Positions 32,511 to 43,875 of a stretch of 64,000 nt of DNA are shown piece after piece. The notes below the pieces were generated by a model. The model saw nothing but the letters and a program-made list of their open reading frames with translations. It was not told the DNA's origin and searched no databases. The number at the start of each line of letters is the position of its first letter. The stretch's first letter is position 1. A program made the position numbers and the translations under genes. This DNA is from Lelliottia nimipressuralis (lineage in GTDB: Bacteria; Pseudomonadota; Gammaproteobacteria; Enterobacterales; Enterobacteriaceae), in assembly GCF_004402045.1 (NCBI RefSeq), contig NZ_SOMG01000011.1, positions 62,001 to 126,000 of the forward strand. The letters run 5' to 3'.

Positions 32511-34205
32511 TTATTTACCCGCCGGTGCCTCAGGCACGGGGAACGTGACGCTGACCAGCGTGCCGCCGTTTTGCGGCTGCGAAAAGTGTAGCGTTCCTCC
32601 AAGCCGTTGCGCGCGTTCACGCATAATGTTCAGTCCGTAGTGCCCCGGCGGCTCGCTGGCCTCGCCAATCCCGATGCCGTTGTCACGAATGCTGACGCAG
32701 TGCGTGCCGTCCGCTGCCGTCACGCAGCTCACCGCGATCTCGCTGGCCTGCGCGTGCTTAATGGCATTCAGCACGGCCTCACGCACGATCTGTAAAAGAT
32801 GCACCTGCTTTTGCGCGTCCAGCGCCAGCGAGGAGAGGCGGCAGTCGAGATGCAGTCTGGCCTGCGTCTGGCTCTGCAGGGCGTCGAGAGACTCCTGTAG
32901 CGCCGCGGGTAAATTCGCGTGGTTCAGCGTCAGGCGGAAGGTGGTGAGCAACTCGCGCAGTTGCTGCCAGGCGTTGTTAAGCTCGCGGGAGAAGTCGGTG
33001 ATGATGGTCTGTGCCGGGGTATTTTCCTCCGGCACGGCGCGTTTAAGCAGGGCAAGCTGAATGCGCAGATACGACAGCACCTGCGCCAGCGAATCATGCA
33101 GCTCGCGAGCGATGGTGGCGCGCTCTTCCATCAGCAGCAGCTGCTGGTAGTGCTTTTGCGCCTGGTTAAAGTACAGCCCGCGCCCGAGCATGGTCGCCAC
33201 GCTTCTCATCAGCGGGAGGGGAACGCTGTCCGTTTCGCTTTGCCAGCGCAGCTCGCCGTAAAGGGTGTCCTGCATCAGGACCGGCAGGTTTTGCAGCGGG
33301 AGGCCGCTTGACTCCGTCCCTTCACACAGCCGCCAGTCGTCGCTGGTGCGCAGTTCCAGATAACTCATCTGCGTATAGTCACGGACAATCTGCAGGATAT
33401 GCCGGAAGCAGTGGCTGTCTATCTGGCCGGTATTCAGCGCCTGAGAGCATTTGAACAGCATGTCGAGCTGCTGGTGGGCGTCATGCAAATGCCGCGTTTT
33501 TTCCGCAACTGAGGCTTCAAGCGATCGGTAGAGCGTGGCTAACTCGGCGGACATGTGGTTGAAGGCACGCGATAGTTGACCCAGTTCATTCGGCAGGGCG
33601 GTATCCGGCGCAGGGGTCGCAAACTCGCCTCGCTCAATCCGTTCGCTGGCCGCCACCAGATTGTTCAGCGGCAATACCACCTGGCGACGGATGCGTCGCA
33701 GGGTAAACAGCGTCAGTAGCAGGATCCCAAGCGCGCCCGCCAGAGAGAGCAGGGTGACCGTCTGAATTTTATGTTCGGTGTAGTGCTGTAGGGCGAGCAC
33801 AAAGGCATCAATGCGGCCGACAAAATCACCAATGTGGCTTTGATACCATGCGCTGTCGCCGCGGGCGATGCGCGCATCCATCTCCAGCCAGGCCACATGC
33901 AGTTGCTGATAGCGTGCTTTAACATTGTCCGGGACGTACCAGCGGTTCAGCTTCTGCAGGGCTGGCGCACTCAGCGTCTGTTGCCAGTTCTCGCGATGTT
34001 CGGCAAGGGAAGGGCTGTTGCGCTGCATCTCGTAGCCCAGACGATAGCTCTGCATGCGCAGCGAGCCCGCGATATTAATTGCTTCGGCATCACGCTGGCT
34101 GCTGGCAAGCGTCAGCAGCGCGACGGTGCTGGTCAGCACGGATAAGACAATGATCGAAAAGAAAGCCCAGGCGAGGCTTCCGGAAACGGGTCGTTTAACG
34201 GTCAC
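32511..34205 (-). CDS. narQ: Nitrate/nitrite sensor histidine kinase NarQ
   Basis: Membrane sensor that phosphorylates NarP and NarL in response to nitrate or nitrite. From the GTG at 34205 it is 564 aa (E. coli 566). The order is TM1 (about 15-37), a periplasmic domain with the P-box INIAGSLRMQSYRLGYEMQ, TM2 (about 145-170), HAMP, GAF-like central module, dimerisation/phosphoacceptor block ERATIARELHDSLAQ and HATPase with DNGIGIG. The ORF extends 39 codons upstream to 34322, but the family starts at VKRPVS and AGAG lies 8 nt before this GTG. Divergent from aegA. Confidence 0.95.
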   Translation of the reverse strand: MTVKRPVSGSLAWAFFSIIVLSVLTSTVALLTLASSQRDAEAINIAGSLRMQSYRLGYEMQRNSPSLAEHRENWQQTLSAPALQKLNRWYVPDNVKARYQQLHVAWLEMDARIARGDSAWYQSHIGDFVGRIDAFVLALQHYTEHKIQTVTLLSLAGALGILLLTLFTLRRIRRQVVLPLNNLVAASERIERGEFATPAPDTALPNELGQLSRAFNHMSAELATLYRSLEASVAEKTRHLHDAHQQLDMLFKCSQALNTGQIDSHCFRHILQIVRDYTQMSYLELRTSDDWRLCEGTESSGLPLQNLPVLMQDTLYGELRWQSETDSVPLPLMRSVATMLGRGLYFNQAQKHYQQLLLMEERATIARELHDSLAQVLSYLRIQLALLKRAVPEENTPAQTIITDFSRELNNAWQQLRELLTTFRLTLNHANLPAALQESLDALQSQTQARLHLDCRLSSLALDAQKQVHLLQIVREAVLNAIKHAQASEIAVSCVTAADGTHCVSIRDNGIGIGEASEPPGHYGLNIMRERAQRLGGTLHFSQPQNGGTLVSVTFPVPEAPAGK

Positions 34206-34357
34206 AGAACGGCTCTCTGAATAAAATTGATCTGCCACAGGTTCACTGGAAATAATTGGGCATCCTGGGCATTTGAACATTGCCCGATCGCGCCGTGATG
34301 CGTAAATACCATATTCATACAAAGAATAAGGTTATTGAACCAAAAACAGGTGTGATT

Positions 34358-36367
34358 ATGAATCGTTTTATTATGGCTAACAGCCAGCAATGCATTGGGT
34401 GTCGTGCCTGCGAAGTGGCCTGCGTGATGGCGCACAACGGTGAGCAGCATGTCCTGAGCGAGCGCCATTTTCATCCCCGTATTACGGTCCTGAGATCCGG
34501 CGAGAAGCGAAGCCCTGTCACCTGTCATCACTGTGAAAATGCGCCCTGCGCGCAAAGCTGCCCGAACGGCGCCATCAGCAAATGTGATGACAGCGTACAG
34601 GTGAATCAACAAAAATGCATCGGCTGTAAGGCCTGCGCGGTGGCTTGCCCGTTTGGCACGATGGAGATTATCGTCACCCCGCTCGACAACGGCAGCGTGA
34701 AGGCCTCGGCGAATAAATGCGATCTCTGTCTGACGCGTCCACATGGCCCGGCCTGTATCGAAAACTGCCCGGCAGATGTCCTCTCCCTGGCGACGCCTGC
34801 TGTCCTGGATAATCTGGCGAAATCGCGCCGACAGCGCGCTGCCTCCCTGGAGGCGCAGCCCTGGCATGCGGAGGCCGTCAAAGAGAACGTCCCGCGCACC
34901 AAACTGCAGCAGATGCAAACAACCCTGCCACGCGGCGAGCCCGATAAACTGGCTGGCGCAGAGCGCGTGGGCCATTTTAACGAAATTTACCTGCCGTTTC
35001 GGACTGAGCAGGCCGCCCGCGAGGCGTCGCGCTGCCTGAAGTGCGGAGAGCACAGCATTTGCGAATGGACCTGCCCGCTGCACAACCACATCCCGCAATG
35101 GATTGAGCGCCTCAGCGCGGGTGACATTGCTGGCGCGGTCGAGCTTTCTCATCAGACTAACTGTTTACCTGAAATTACCGGCCGCGTCTGTCCGCAGGAC
35201 CGATTATGCGAAGGTGCCTGCACACTACGTGACGAGGCGGGTTCCGTGACCATCGGAAACATCGAGCGCTATATCGCCGAACGGGCGCTGGCGATGGGCT
35301 GGCGGCCGGATATGTCCGCCGTCACGCCGTCGGGTAAACGTGTCGCGATTGTCGGCGCGGGGCCTGCCGGGCTGGCGTGTGCCGACGTGCTGGCGCGCAG
35401 CGGCGTGAACGTGACGGTCTATGACCGGCATCCGGAAATCGGCGGATTGCTGACCTTTGGCATCCCGGCATTCAAGCTGGACAAATCTTTGCTCACGCGG
35501 CGCAGAGAGATATTTACCGCGATGGGGATCCGCTTCGAGCTGAACTGCGAGGTGGGCCAGGACGTGTCGATGTCACAGTTACAGAACGACTACGACGCCC
35601 TGTTTATTGGCGTGGGTACCTATCGCTCGATGAAGGCAGGTATCCCGCATGAAGACGCGCCCGGTGTCTATGACGCGCTGCCTTTCCTGGCAGGCAATAC
35701 GCGGCATGTTATGGGGCTGGACGAGTTGGCCAGTGAACCGTTCATCGACACCCGTGGTTTAAACGTGGTGGTGCTGGGCGGGGGCGATACCGCGATGGAC
35801 TGCGTCCGCACAGCGTTACGCCACGGCGCGACGAACGTCACCTGCGCCTATCGTCGGGATGAGGCTAATATGCCGGGCTCGAAGAAAGAGGTGAAGAATG
35901 CCAGAGAAGAGGGTGCAGCGTTTGAATTTAACGTCCAGCCGGTTGAACTGACGCTGGATCCTGACGGAAGGGTCAACGGTATCCGGATGCTGCGTACCGA
36001 ACTCGGTGAACCGGATGCGCAGGGGCGGCGTCGGCCCGTTCCGGTGGCGGGCAGCGAGTTTGTGATGGCGGCTGATGCGGTCATTATGGCGTTTGGTTTT
36101 AACCCGCACGCGATGCCGTGGCTGCAGGCGCAGGGCGTTGAAACGGACGAGCGCGGGCGGATTGTTGCCTCGGTCGAGAGCCGCTACCGTTACCAGACGA
36201 CCAACCCGCAAATCTTCGCCGGCGGTGATGCGGTGCGCGGTGCGGATCTGGTGGTGACCGCCATGGCGGAAGGGCGTCATGCGGCGCAAGGGATGCTCGA
36301 CTGGCTTGGGGTTAATGCACCAAACATCATTAAACAGGCGGGCGACAAAGCGGGATTCACGGCGTAG
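34358..36367 (+). CDS. aegA: Putative oxidoreductase AegA, ferredoxin-like/GltD-like fusion
   Basis: 669-aa protein. The N-terminal ~160 residues form a HycB-like four-cluster ferredoxin domain (CIGCRACEVACVMAH, CHHCENAPCAQSCPNGAI, CIGCKACAVACPFG, CDLCLTRPHGPACIENCP). The rest resembles the glutamate synthase small subunit: Cys motif CLKCGEHSICEWTCPLHNHIP, FAD-binding VAIVGAGPAGLACADVLAR and NAD(P)-binding VVLGGGDTAMDCVRTAL. In E. coli AegA is FNR-repressed and implicated in anaerobic urate breakdown. ATG 34358 begins MNRFIMANSQQCIGC as in E. coli; an in-frame GTG upstream is ignored. Confidence 0.94.
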   Translation: MNRFIMANSQQCIGCRACEVACVMAHNGEQHVLSERHFHPRITVLRSGEKRSPVTCHHCENAPCAQSCPNGAISKCDDSVQVNQQKCIGCKACAVACPFGTMEIIVTPLDNGSVKASANKCDLCLTRPHGPACIENCPADVLSLATPAVLDNLAKSRRQRAASLEAQPWHAEAVKENVPRTKLQQMQTTLPRGEPDKLAGAERVGHFNEIYLPFRTEQAAREASRCLKCGEHSICEWTCPLHNHIPQWIERLSAGDIAGAVELSHQTNCLPEITGRVCPQDRLCEGACTLRDEAGSVTIGNIERYIAERALAMGWRPDMSAVTPSGKRVAIVGAGPAGLACADVLARSGVNVTVYDRHPEIGGLLTFGIPAFKLDKSLLTRRREIFTAMGIRFELNCEVGQDVSMSQLQNDYDALFIGVGTYRSMKAGIPHEDAPGVYDALPFLAGNTRHVMGLDELASEPFIDTRGLNVVVLGGGDTAMDCVRTALRHGATNVTCAYRRDEANMPGSKKEVKNAREEGAAFEFNVQPVELTLDPDGRVNGIRMLRTELGEPDAQGRRRPVPVAGSEFVMAADAVIMAFGFNPHAMPWLQAQGVETDERGRIVASVESRYRYQTTNPQIFAGGDAVRGADLVVTAMAEGRHAAQGMLDWLGVNAPNIIKQAGDKAGFTA

Positions 36368-36399
36368 TATAGGATGACTCATTGTGTTGTGGAGCCCGT

Positions 36400-36993
36400 A
36401 TGACCCTGAAAATTGACGTTATCAAAGACAAAATTCTCTCTGAAAACTACTTTGTCCTGCGTAACATCACCTATGATCTTACACGTAATAACGGTGAAGT
36501 GATCCGACACAAACGCGAGGTTTACGACCGCGGTAACGGGGCAACCATTTTGCTCTATAACCGTGAGAAGCAGAGCGTGGTGCTGATCCGTCAGTTCAGG
36601 GTGGCGACATGGGTCAATGGCAACCCTGACGGACGTCTGATTGAAAGCTGTGCGGGCCTGCTCGATGATGATGAGCCGGAAGTCTGCATCCGCAAAGAGG
36701 CCGTAGAAGAAACCGGTTTCGAAGTGGGAGAGGTCAAAAAGGTCTTCGAGCTGTTTATGTCGCCCGGCGGCGTGACGGAAATCGTCCACTTCTTCATTGC
36801 GGAATACAGCGACGCGCAGCGCACTCACCGGGGCGGTGGCGTAGAAGATGAAGATATCGAAGTGCTGGAACTCCCCTTTTCTCGGGCGCTGGAGATGATG
36901 CGTTCAGGGGAAATTAAGGATGGTAAGGCAGTGATATTACTGCAGTATTTACAGACGACCGGGTTAATGAACACCGCTTTCGAACGGATATAG
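36400..36993 (+). CDS. nudK: GDP-mannose pyrophosphatase NudK
   Basis: 197-aa Nudix hydrolase releasing mannose 1-phosphate and GMP from GDP-mannose. The Nudix box is [20 protein letters not shown] ending in GFEVGE (a GX5EX7REUXEEXGU variant), with the conserved MSPGGVTE loop downstream. ATG 36400 has GGAG 5 nt before it; an in-frame start at 36382 adds six non-family residues. It lies 32 nt after aegA on the same strand. Confidence 0.93.
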   Translation: MTLKIDVIKDKILSENYFVLRNITYDLTRNNGEVIRHKREVYDRGNGATILLYNREKQSVVLIRQFRVATWVNGNPDGRLIESCAGLLDDDEPEVCIRKEAVEETGFEVGEVKKVFELFMSPGGVTEIVHFFIAEYSDAQRTHRGGGVEDEDIEVLELPFSRALEMMRSGEIKDGKAVILLQYLQTTGLMNTAFERI

Positions 36994-37094
36994 CGTGTTT
37001 TTCGGGTATATCTGATAAATCCGATTGAGCAACCCCGGCGGGAACACGAAGATACTGCCCAGTTAAGCGTTTTCGTTCCGGGATTGTGTCATTC

Positions 37095-38138
37095 ATGCGC
37101 TACAGCGTCTTTTTATTTTCCCTGTTTTGTGTGCTTCTCGCGCCGCAGGTGCGGGCTGCGCCTGCTCAGCAAGCCTTTTCTGACTGGCAGGTGACCTGCA
37201 ATAACCAGAACTTTTGCCTTGCACGCAATACGGGTGAACACCGTGGTCTGGTCATGACGCTCACCCGAAGCGCCGGGGCGAAAACGGATGCCACGCTGCG
37301 TATCGATCTCGGTGGCCTTGAAACGCCCTCTGTCAAAGAGCCAGAGATTGCCCCCCGGCTGCTGCTGGATAACGTCCCCCTGAAGCTGGACAAGCAGCAT
37401 TGGCAGTTCACATCCTGGCATCTGAAAACGGACGATGCGTCCACCATCACCGCCTTTCTGAAAAACATCCAGGAAGGGAAAGCGCTCACCCTGAGCGGTG
37501 GCAAGCAGGTGATTTCCCTGAGCGGTTTGAAAGCAGCGCTGCTGTTTATTGATGCACAGCAAAAGCGTGTCGGCAGCGAAACCGCATGGATTAAGAAAGG
37601 TGACGATCCGCCGTTAAGCGTGCCGCCCGCACCCGCCCTGAAAAAAGTGACTGTCGTGAATCCCACACCAACACCGCTTTCCCACGCTGAACTGAACGAC
37701 CTGCTGGATTATGGTACCGGGCGGATGAACAGTAGCCAGTGTTCGCTGGATCCTAACCGCCGGGAAGTGCGCGTTACTGCATTAACCGATGACAAAGCGC
37801 TGCTGATCGTCAGCTGCGAGGCGGGGGCCTATAACACGGTCGATCTGGCGTGGCTGGTATCACGTAAAAAACCCTTCTCTGCCCGCAGCGTCAGGCTACG
37901 TCTGCCGTTTACGCCGTCAAGCGACAGCAGTGAAATGGAGTTAATGAACGCCAGCTTCGACGAGAAAACGCGCGAGCTGACCACGCTCGCGCTCGGGCGG
38001 GGTATGGGGGATTGCGGGATCCAGACGCGCTGGCGCTTTGACGGCCAGCGTTTTCGCCTGGTGCGCTACGCCGAGGAGCCCAGCTGTGATAGCTGGAACG
38101 GGCCAGATGCCTGGCCCACGCTGTGGATCACGCGGTAG
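37095..38138 (+). CDS. ypfG: Exported DUF1176 protein YpfG
   Basis: 347-aa protein with a signal peptide (MRYSVFLFSLFCVLLAPQVRA) and a mature N terminus APAQQAFSDWQVTCNNQNFCLARNTG. It belongs to DUF1176, predicted periplasmic with several conserved Cys (C44/C49 and C-terminal CGIQTRW, CDSW) that could form disulfides. Function unknown. The start at 37095 is chosen because GTG 37086 adds three residues ahead of a clean signal peptide. Length equals the E. coli homologue. Confidence 0.92.
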   Translation: MRYSVFLFSLFCVLLAPQVRAAPAQQAFSDWQVTCNNQNFCLARNTGEHRGLVMTLTRSAGAKTDATLRIDLGGLETPSVKEPEIAPRLLLDNVPLKLDKQHWQFTSWHLKTDDASTITAFLKNIQEGKALTLSGGKQVISLSGLKAALLFIDAQQKRVGSETAWIKKGDDPPLSVPPAPALKKVTVVNPTPTPLSHAELNDLLDYGTGRMNSSQCSLDPNRREVRVTALTDDKALLIVSCEAGAYNTVDLAWLVSRKKPFSARSVRLRLPFTPSSDSSEMELMNASFDEKTRELTTLALGRGMGDCGIQTRWRFDGQRFRLVRYAEEPSCDSWNGPDAWPTLWITR

Positions 38139-38143
38139 CTTTT

Positions 38144-38222
38144 TGCCGGGTGGCGGCTGCGCCTTACCCTGCCTACGTTTCGAACCATGTAGGCCCGGTA
38201 AGCGTAGCGCCACCGGGCACGC
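38144..38222. repeat. BIME between ypfG and tktB
   Basis: Opposed REP units, TGCCGGGTGGCGGCTGCGCC/TTACCCTGCCTAC and TGTAGGCCCGGTAAGC/GTAGCGCCACCGGGCA, between convergent genes. Sequence type is the same as the BIMEs at 8325, 11352 and 19226. Confidence 0.9.
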
Positions 38223-38230
38223 AGGCCGCA

Positions 38231-40219
38231 CTAAATCACGCTCAGCGCCTTCTCTACTACGTTCTCAACGGTAAAGCCGAAGTACGGGAACAGCTTGTCG
38301 GCAGGGGCGGACTCACCGTAGCCCCGCATGCCAACAATCGCCCCCTTAAGCCCGACATATTTGTACCAGTAGTCGGCAATACCGGCTTCCACCGCCACGC
38401 GCGCCGCGACGCTGGAAGGCAGGACCGATTCCCGGTACGCCTCGTCCTGGGCGTCAAAGATATCCGTTGAGGGCAGGGACACCACGCGTACCGCGTGGCC
38501 TTCGGCGGTCAGTTTTTCCGCCGCTTTCACCGTGATTTCCACCTCTGAACCGGTCGCAATCAGGATCACGTCCGGCTTGCCGCCGCTGTCTTTCAGGATG
38601 TAGCCGCCGCGGGAGATATTTTTCACCTGCTCAGGGGTACGCTCAATCTGCGCCAGGTTTTGGCGTGACAGAATCAATGCCGTTGGGCCATTGTGACGTT
38701 CTACCGCCAGCTTCCAGCCCACCGCCGCTTCGACCTGATCGCACGGACGCCAGGTGCTGAAGTTTGGCGTTAAGCGCAGGCTCGCCAGCTGCTCAACCGC
38801 CTGGTGCGTCGGGCCATCTTCCCCCAGCCCGATGGAGTCATGGGTGTAGACCATAATCTGTCGCGCCTTCATCAATGCCGCCATGCGCGCCGCGTTACGG
38901 GCATACTCGACAAACATCAGGAAGGTGGCGGTGTAGGGCACGAAGCCGCCGTGATGGGCGATGCCGTTGGCAATGGCGGTCATCCCGAATTCACGTACGC
39001 CGTAGTGGATATAGTTCCCGGCAATGTCCTCTTTCAGCGATTTCGAGCCGGACCAGATCGTCAGGTTACTGGGCGCCAGATCCGCCGAGCCGCCAAGCAG
39101 TTCAGGCAGGATAGGGCCGATGGCATTCAGCGTGTTTTGTGAGGCCTTACGGGTGGCGATTTTCGCCGGGTTGGACTGCAGGTTTTCAATCAGCGCCTGG
39201 GTTTTATCGTCCCAGTCTTCCGGCAGGCCGCCGCTCATGCGACGGGAAAACTCGGCGGCCAGATCCGGGTACGCTTTTTTATACGCGGCAAACTTCTCGT
39301 TCCAGGACTGCTGTGCTTTTTCACCCGTTTCGCGGGCATCCCAGGCCTTGTAGATCTCTTTTGGGATCTCAAACGGCGGATGTTTCCAGCCCAGCTTCTG
39401 CCGGGTTAGCGCCACTTCCTCTTCGCCCAGCGCCGCACCGTGCGCCTCTTCTTTGCCCGCCTTGTTCGGCGAGCCGAAGCCGATAACCGTGCGGCAGATA
39501 ATCAGGGACGGTTTGTCCTTCACGCTTTGCGCTTCCTGAATCGCCTTTTTCACCGCCTCGGGATCGTGGCCGTCGATCTCATGCACCACGTGCCAGTGGT
39601 AGGCTTCGAAGCGCTTCGCCGTGTCGTCGGTAAACCAGCCCTCGGTTTCCCCGTCGATGGAGATGCCGTTGTGATCGTAAAACCCGATCAGCTTGCCCAG
39701 CCCCAGCGTGCCCGCCAGCGAGCAGACTTCATGGGAAATCCCCTCCATCAGGCAGCCGTCACCCATAAATACATAGGTGTAGTGATCGACAATCTCGTGG
39801 TCCGGCTGGTTAAACTGTGCCGCCAGCGTGCGCTCGGCAATTGCCAGCCCGACCGCATTTGCCAGCCCCTGGCCGAGCGGCCCGGTGGTGGTTTCCACGC
39901 CGGGCGTGTAACCAATTTCCGGGTGACCCGGAGTTTTGGAGTGCAGCTGGCGGAAGTTTTTCAGCTCCTCAAGCGGCAGGTCGTAGCCGGAGAGATGAAG
40001 CAGGCTGTATAGCAGCATTGAGGCGTGACCGTTGGAGAGAATAAAACGGTCGCGATCGTACCAGGTGGGGTCGCTGGGGTTGTGCTTCAGGAAGTCGTTC
40101 CACAACACTTCGGCAATATCAGCCATGCCCATTGGCGCGCCAGGGTGGCCGGAATTGGCTTTCTGCACGGCATCCATGCTGAGGGCGCGAATGGCATTGG
40201 CTAGCTCTTTACGGGACAT
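38231..40219 (-). CDS. tktB: Transketolase 2
   Basis: Thiamine-diphosphate enzyme of the non-oxidative pentose phosphate pathway, moving two-carbon units between ketoses and aldoses. The 662-aa product has [23 protein letters not shown], the ThDP-binding [12 protein letters not shown]...HNGISIDG and the second-half [11 protein letters not shown] and [11 protein letters not shown]. Assigned tktB rather than tktA by linkage to talA, 19 nt upstream. In E. coli the pair is RpoS-dependent. Confidence 0.96.
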   Translation of the reverse strand: MSRKELANAIRALSMDAVQKANSGHPGAPMGMADIAEVLWNDFLKHNPSDPTWYDRDRFILSNGHASMLLYSLLHLSGYDLPLEELKNFRQLHSKTPGHPEIGYTPGVETTTGPLGQGLANAVGLAIAERTLAAQFNQPDHEIVDHYTYVFMGDGCLMEGISHEVCSLAGTLGLGKLIGFYDHNGISIDGETEGWFTDDTAKRFEAYHWHVVHEIDGHDPEAVKKAIQEAQSVKDKPSLIICRTVIGFGSPNKAGKEEAHGAALGEEEVALTRQKLGWKHPPFEIPKEIYKAWDARETGEKAQQSWNEKFAAYKKAYPDLAAEFSRRMSGGLPEDWDDKTQALIENLQSNPAKIATRKASQNTLNAIGPILPELLGGSADLAPSNLTIWSGSKSLKEDIAGNYIHYGVREFGMTAIANGIAHHGGFVPYTATFLMFVEYARNAARMAALMKARQIMVYTHDSIGLGEDGPTHQAVEQLASLRLTPNFSTWRPCDQVEAAVGWKLAVERHNGPTALILSRQNLAQIERTPEQVKNISRGGYILKDSGGKPDVILIATGSEVEITVKAAEKLTAEGHAVRVVSLPSTDIFDAQDEAYRESVLPSSVAARVAVEAGIADYWYKYVGLKGAIVGMRGYGESAPADKLFPYFGFTVENVVEKALSVI

Positions 40220-40238
40220 AGTTCACTCCGTGGCAAGG

Positions 40239-41189
40239 TTAAAGTTTGGCGGCGAGAAGATCTTCAAGTTTGCGCTGGTCGACGGCGAACAGGCGGATAC
40301 CTTCCGCCAGTTTTTCCACGGCCATGGCGTCCTGATTGTGCTCCCAGCGGAACTCCGCTTCGGTCATGACTTTCGGTTTTGGCAGAACGGTAGAGGTGGG
40401 CACCAGTTTACGGATCACCGTCTCTTCTTTGTCCTGCAGCTCTTTGAGCAGATTAGGGGAGATAGTCAGGCGGTCGCAGCCTGCCAGGGCGAGGATCTGC
40501 TCGGTTCGGCGGAAGCTGGCCCCCATCACGATGGTTTCATAGCGGTGCTGCTTGTAATAGTCGTAGATATTACGGACCGATTTCACGCCCGGGTCCTCAT
40601 CCACCACGTACGGGTCCATTGGCTGTTTTGCCTGATACCAGTCGTAGATGCGGCCAACAAACGGCGAGACCAGGAACACGCCCGCTTCGGCACAGGCGCG
40701 TGCCTGAGCAAATGAGAACAGCAGCGTCAGGTTGCAGTGAATTCCCTCTTTTTCCAGCACTTCCGCCGCGCGGATGCCCTCCCAAGTGGAAGCGAGTTTA
40801 ATCAAAATGCGTGACTTATCGATCCCCTGTTCCTGGTAGAGTTCAACCAGGCGGCGGGCCTTATTAATACTTTTTTCTTTATCGAACGAGAGGCGGGCGT
40901 CGACTTCGGTTGAGACGCGCCCCGGGATGCTTTTAAGAATTTCCGCACCGAAATTAACCGCCAGCTTGTCGCTGGCTTCCGCGACCTGCTGCTCCTGCGT
41001 TTTCCCGCGCTGTTTACCGTAGGCAATGGCGTCATCAATCAGATGACTAAAATGCGCAAGACCGGCTGCCTTGAGCAGGAGCGAAGGGTTAGTGGTTGCA
41101 TCCTCCGGCTGATAGTGGCGAATCGACTCGATATCGCCGCTGTCTGCAACCACGGTGGTGAATTTTTTGATGCCGTCTAGCTGGTTCAT
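40239..41189 (-). CDS. talA: Transaldolase A
   Basis: 316-aa class I transaldolase, exchanging a dihydroxyacetone unit between sedoheptulose 7-phosphate and glyceraldehyde 3-phosphate. The Schiff-base Lys is in [12 protein letters not shown], the N-terminal signature is [12 protein letters not shown] and the second is [20 protein letters not shown]. First gene of talA-tktB and divergent from maeB across 246 nt that must carry both promoters; no clear operator was recognised there. Confidence 0.97.
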   Translation of the reverse strand: MNQLDGIKKFTTVVADSGDIESIRHYQPEDATTNPSLLLKAAGLAHFSHLIDDAIAYGKQRGKTQEQQVAEASDKLAVNFGAEILKSIPGRVSTEVDARLSFDKEKSINKARRLVELYQEQGIDKSRILIKLASTWEGIRAAEVLEKEGIHCNLTLLFSFAQARACAEAGVFLVSPFVGRIYDWYQAKQPMDPYVVDEDPGVKSVRNIYDYYKQHRYETIVMGASFRRTEQILALAGCDRLTISPNLLKELQDKEETVIRKLVPTSTVLPKPKVMTEAEFRWEHNQDAMAVEKLAEGIRLFAVDQRKLEDLLAAKL

Positions 41190-41435
41190 AAATAATTACT
41201 CCTTGGAAATAAAAGAGTTAGATGAGTGCGTTAGTTCACACTTCTGAGAAAATCATGATGGACTTAACAAAAAAGCATAGCAGACGGGGGAGGCATTGCT
41301 TTTGAGACGGGTAACATGGCTGTTATAAATTGATAACAATTTTTAATGTGTGATGGTGAGAGTTTGGCAGCCTTCAAAGTTTATGCGCTGTCCTGCGGCG
41401 ATACTATCTGACCGATACGTAAAAGGAATAACAAG

Positions 41436-43715
41436 ATGGACGATCAGTTAAAACAGAGTGCCCTCGATTTTCACGAGTTCCCTGTCCCAGGCAAAATCCA
41501 GGTCTCCCCAACCAAGCCGCTGGCGACCCAGCGCGATCTGGCGCTGGCCTATTCGCCAGGCGTTGCTGCGCCGTGTCTGGAAATCGAAAAAGACCCGCTG
41601 GCAGCCTACAAATACACCGCGCGCGGCAACCTCGTGGCCGTTATCTCGAACGGCACGGCTGTGCTGGGTCTCGGTAACATCGGCGCCCTGGCGGGTAAAC
41701 CGGTGATGGAAGGGAAGGGCGTTCTGTTCAAGAAATTCGCCGGTATCGACGTGTTTGATATCGAGGTGGACGAACTCGATCCCGATAAATTCATCAACGT
41801 GGTGGCCGCGCTGGAGCCGACCTTCGGCGGGATCAACCTGGAAGACATCAAAGCGCCGGAATGTTTCTATATCGAGCAGAAGCTGCGCGAGCGTATGAAC
41901 ATTCCCGTGTTCCATGATGACCAGCACGGCACTGCGATTATCAGCACCGCCGCTATTCTGAACGGTCTGCGCGTGGTTGAGAAAAATCTCTCTGACGTGC
42001 GCATGGTGGTCTCTGGCGCAGGCGCCGCGGCCATCGCCTGTATGAACCTGCTGGTGGCGCTGGGGATGCAGAAACACAACATTGTGGTCTGCGACTCCAA
42101 AGGCGTTATCTATAAAGATCGCGAGCCTAACATGGCGGAAACCAAAGCGGCCTATGCGGTGGAAGACGACGGCAAGCGCACGCTTGAGGACGTCATCGAT
42201 GGCGCGGATATCTTCCTCGGTTGCTCGGGTCCGAAAGTGCTGACCCAGGAGATGGTCAAGAAGATGGCGCGCGCGCCAATGATCCTGGCTCTGGCAAACC
42301 CGGAACCCGAAATCCTGCCGCCGCTGGCGAAAGCGGTGCGTGAAGATGCCATTATCTGTACCGGCCGTTCCGACTACCCGAACCAGGTGAACAACGTGCT
42401 CTGCTTCCCGTTCATCTTCCGCGGCGCGCTGGACGTCGGCGCGACGGCAATCAACGAAGAGATGAAGCTTGCCGCCGTTCACGCCATCGCGGAGCTGGCT
42501 CATGCCGAGCAGAGCGAAGTGGTTGCGTCAGCCTATGGCGATCAGGATCTGAGCTTTGGTCCGGATTACATCATTCCAAAACCGTTCGACCCGCGTCTGA
42601 TTGTTAAAATTGCGCCAGCGGTGGCCAAAGCGGCGATGGACTCCGGTGTGGCGACGCGTCCGATTCAGGACTTCGACGCTTATGTCGATAAGCTCACCGA
42701 GTTTGTCTATAAAACCAACCTGTTCATGAAGCCGATCTTCTCGCAGGCACGTACCGACGCGAAACGCGTTGTACTGGCGGAAGGGGAAGAGGCGCGCGTG
42801 CTCCACGCCACCCAGGAACTGATCACCTTAGGTCTGGCGAAGCCGATCCTGATTGGTCGTCCGAGCGTGATTGAGATGCGCATTCAAAAGCTGGGCCTGC
42901 AGATTAAGCCGGGCGTCGACTTCGAGATCGTCAACAACGAATCCGATCCGCGCTTCAAAGAGTACTGGAGCGAATACTACGCGATCATGAAACGCCGGGG
43001 GATCACCCAGGAGCAGGCGCAGAAAGCTGTCATCAGTAACACGACGGTGATCGGCGCGATCATGGTTCATCGCGGCGAAGCGGATGCGCTGATCTGCGGC
43101 ACCATCGGCGATTACCACGAGCACTTTAGCGTGGTGCAGGAGATCTTCGGCTATCGCGACGGCGTCCATACCGCCGGGGCGATGAACGCCCTGCTGCTGC
43201 CGAGCGGGAACACCTTTATTGCCGACACCTACGTTAATGACGATCCAACCCCTGACGAGCTGGCGGAGATCACCGTGATGGCCGCGGAGACCGTGCGCCG
43301 CTTTGGTATCGAGCCGAAGGTGGCGCTGCTGTCGCACTCAAACTTTGGTTCGTCTAAATCCGCGGCGGCCTGCAAAATGCGTCAGACGCTGGAGCTGGTG
43401 CGCGAGCGTGCGCCGGAGCTGATGATTGACGGGGAAATGCACGGCGATGCGGCGCTGGTGGAGAGCATCCGCAACGAACGTATGCCGGACAGTCCGCTGA
43501 AAGGATCGGCGAACATACTGATTATGCCGAACGTGGAAGCGGCGCGTATCAGCTATAACCTGCTGCGCGTCTCCAGCTCTGAAGGGGTGACCGTAGGGCC
43601 GGTGCTGATGGGTGTGGCGAAACCGGTGCATGTGTTAACGCCGATAGCCTCTGTGCGCCGTATCGTGAATATGGTAGCGCTGGCGGTGGTGGAGGCGCAG
43701 ACGCAGCCGCTGTAA
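41436..43715 (+). CDS. maeB: NADP-dependent malic enzyme with C-terminal phosphotransacetylase-like domain
   Basis: Decarboxylates malate to pyruvate with NADP+. The 759-aa protein has a malic domain (residues ~1-420, with [16 protein letters not shown] and the nucleotide-binding [16 protein letters not shown]). A phosphate acetyltransferase-like C-terminal domain (~430-755, [21 protein letters not shown] and [17 protein letters not shown]) is thought to be regulatory, sensing acetyl-CoA. Length equals E. coli. It ends at a strong terminator and is the left neighbour of the eut operon, as in E. coli and Salmonella. Confidence 0.98.
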   Translation: MDDQLKQSALDFHEFPVPGKIQVSPTKPLATQRDLALAYSPGVAAPCLEIEKDPLAAYKYTARGNLVAVISNGTAVLGLGNIGALAGKPVMEGKGVLFKKFAGIDVFDIEVDELDPDKFINVVAALEPTFGGINLEDIKAPECFYIEQKLRERMNIPVFHDDQHGTAIISTAAILNGLRVVEKNLSDVRMVVSGAGAAAIACMNLLVALGMQKHNIVVCDSKGVIYKDREPNMAETKAAYAVEDDGKRTLEDVIDGADIFLGCSGPKVLTQEMVKKMARAPMILALANPEPEILPPLAKAVREDAIICTGRSDYPNQVNNVLCFPFIFRGALDVGATAINEEMKLAAVHAIAELAHAEQSEVVASAYGDQDLSFGPDYIIPKPFDPRLIVKIAPAVAKAAMDSGVATRPIQDFDAYVDKLTEFVYKTNLFMKPIFSQARTDAKRVVLAEGEEARVLHATQELITLGLAKPILIGRPSVIEMRIQKLGLQIKPGVDFEIVNNESDPRFKEYWSEYYAIMKRRGITQEQAQKAVISNTTVIGAIMVHRGEADALICGTIGDYHEHFSVVQEIFGYRDGVHTAGAMNALLLPSGNTFIADTYVNDDPTPDELAEITVMAAETVRRFGIEPKVALLSHSNFGSSKSAAACKMRQTLELVRERAPELMIDGEMHGDAALVESIRNERMPDSPLKGSANILIMPNVEAARISYNLLRVSSSEGVTVGPVLMGVAKPVHVLTPIASVRRIVNMVALAVVEAQTQPL

Positions 43716-43735
43716 TATCACTTTAATTTATTTCC

Positions 43736-43761
43736 GGCGCGGGTTTCTCCCGCGCCTTTTT
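43736..43761 (+). terminator. Terminator of maeB
   Basis: GGCGCGGG/CCCGCGCC, a perfect 8-bp stem with loop TTTCT, followed by five T residues. It separates maeB from the eut promoter. Confidence 0.92.
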
Positions 43762-43775
43762 ATTTTCCCTTTCTT

Positions 43776-43791
43776 AGTGATCCACTTCACC
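43776..43791. promoter_or_regulatory. CRP-like site upstream of eutS
   Basis: AGTGA-TCCACT-TCACC matches the CRP pattern TGTGA-N6-TCACA at 8 of 10 positions, 85-100 nt before the eutS ATG. The Salmonella main eut promoter needs CRP together with EutR, vitamin B12 and ethanolamine, which fits. A separate EutR site could not be defined by eye. Confidence 0.55.
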
Positions 43792-43875
43792 TTTTAAACC
43801 TGGTTGCCGAATTTTGTTATTTACTCTGACAAAAAATTGCCACGATGAGGGCAGTTTTAGAGGAGGCGGTGAGCA

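Noticed and set aside
34202..35152. 316-codon minus-strand frame between narQ and aegA
   Set aside because: It lies on the opposite strand of the aegA ferredoxin domain, and the peptide has no coherent features.
41448..42503. 351-codon open frame antisense to maeB
   Set aside because: Same shadow effect; maeB is full length and conserved.
43762..43875. Adenosylcobalamin riboswitch in the eut leader
   Set aside because: The 114-nt gap has no B12-box-like sequence or long leader; enteric eut operons are controlled by EutR instead.
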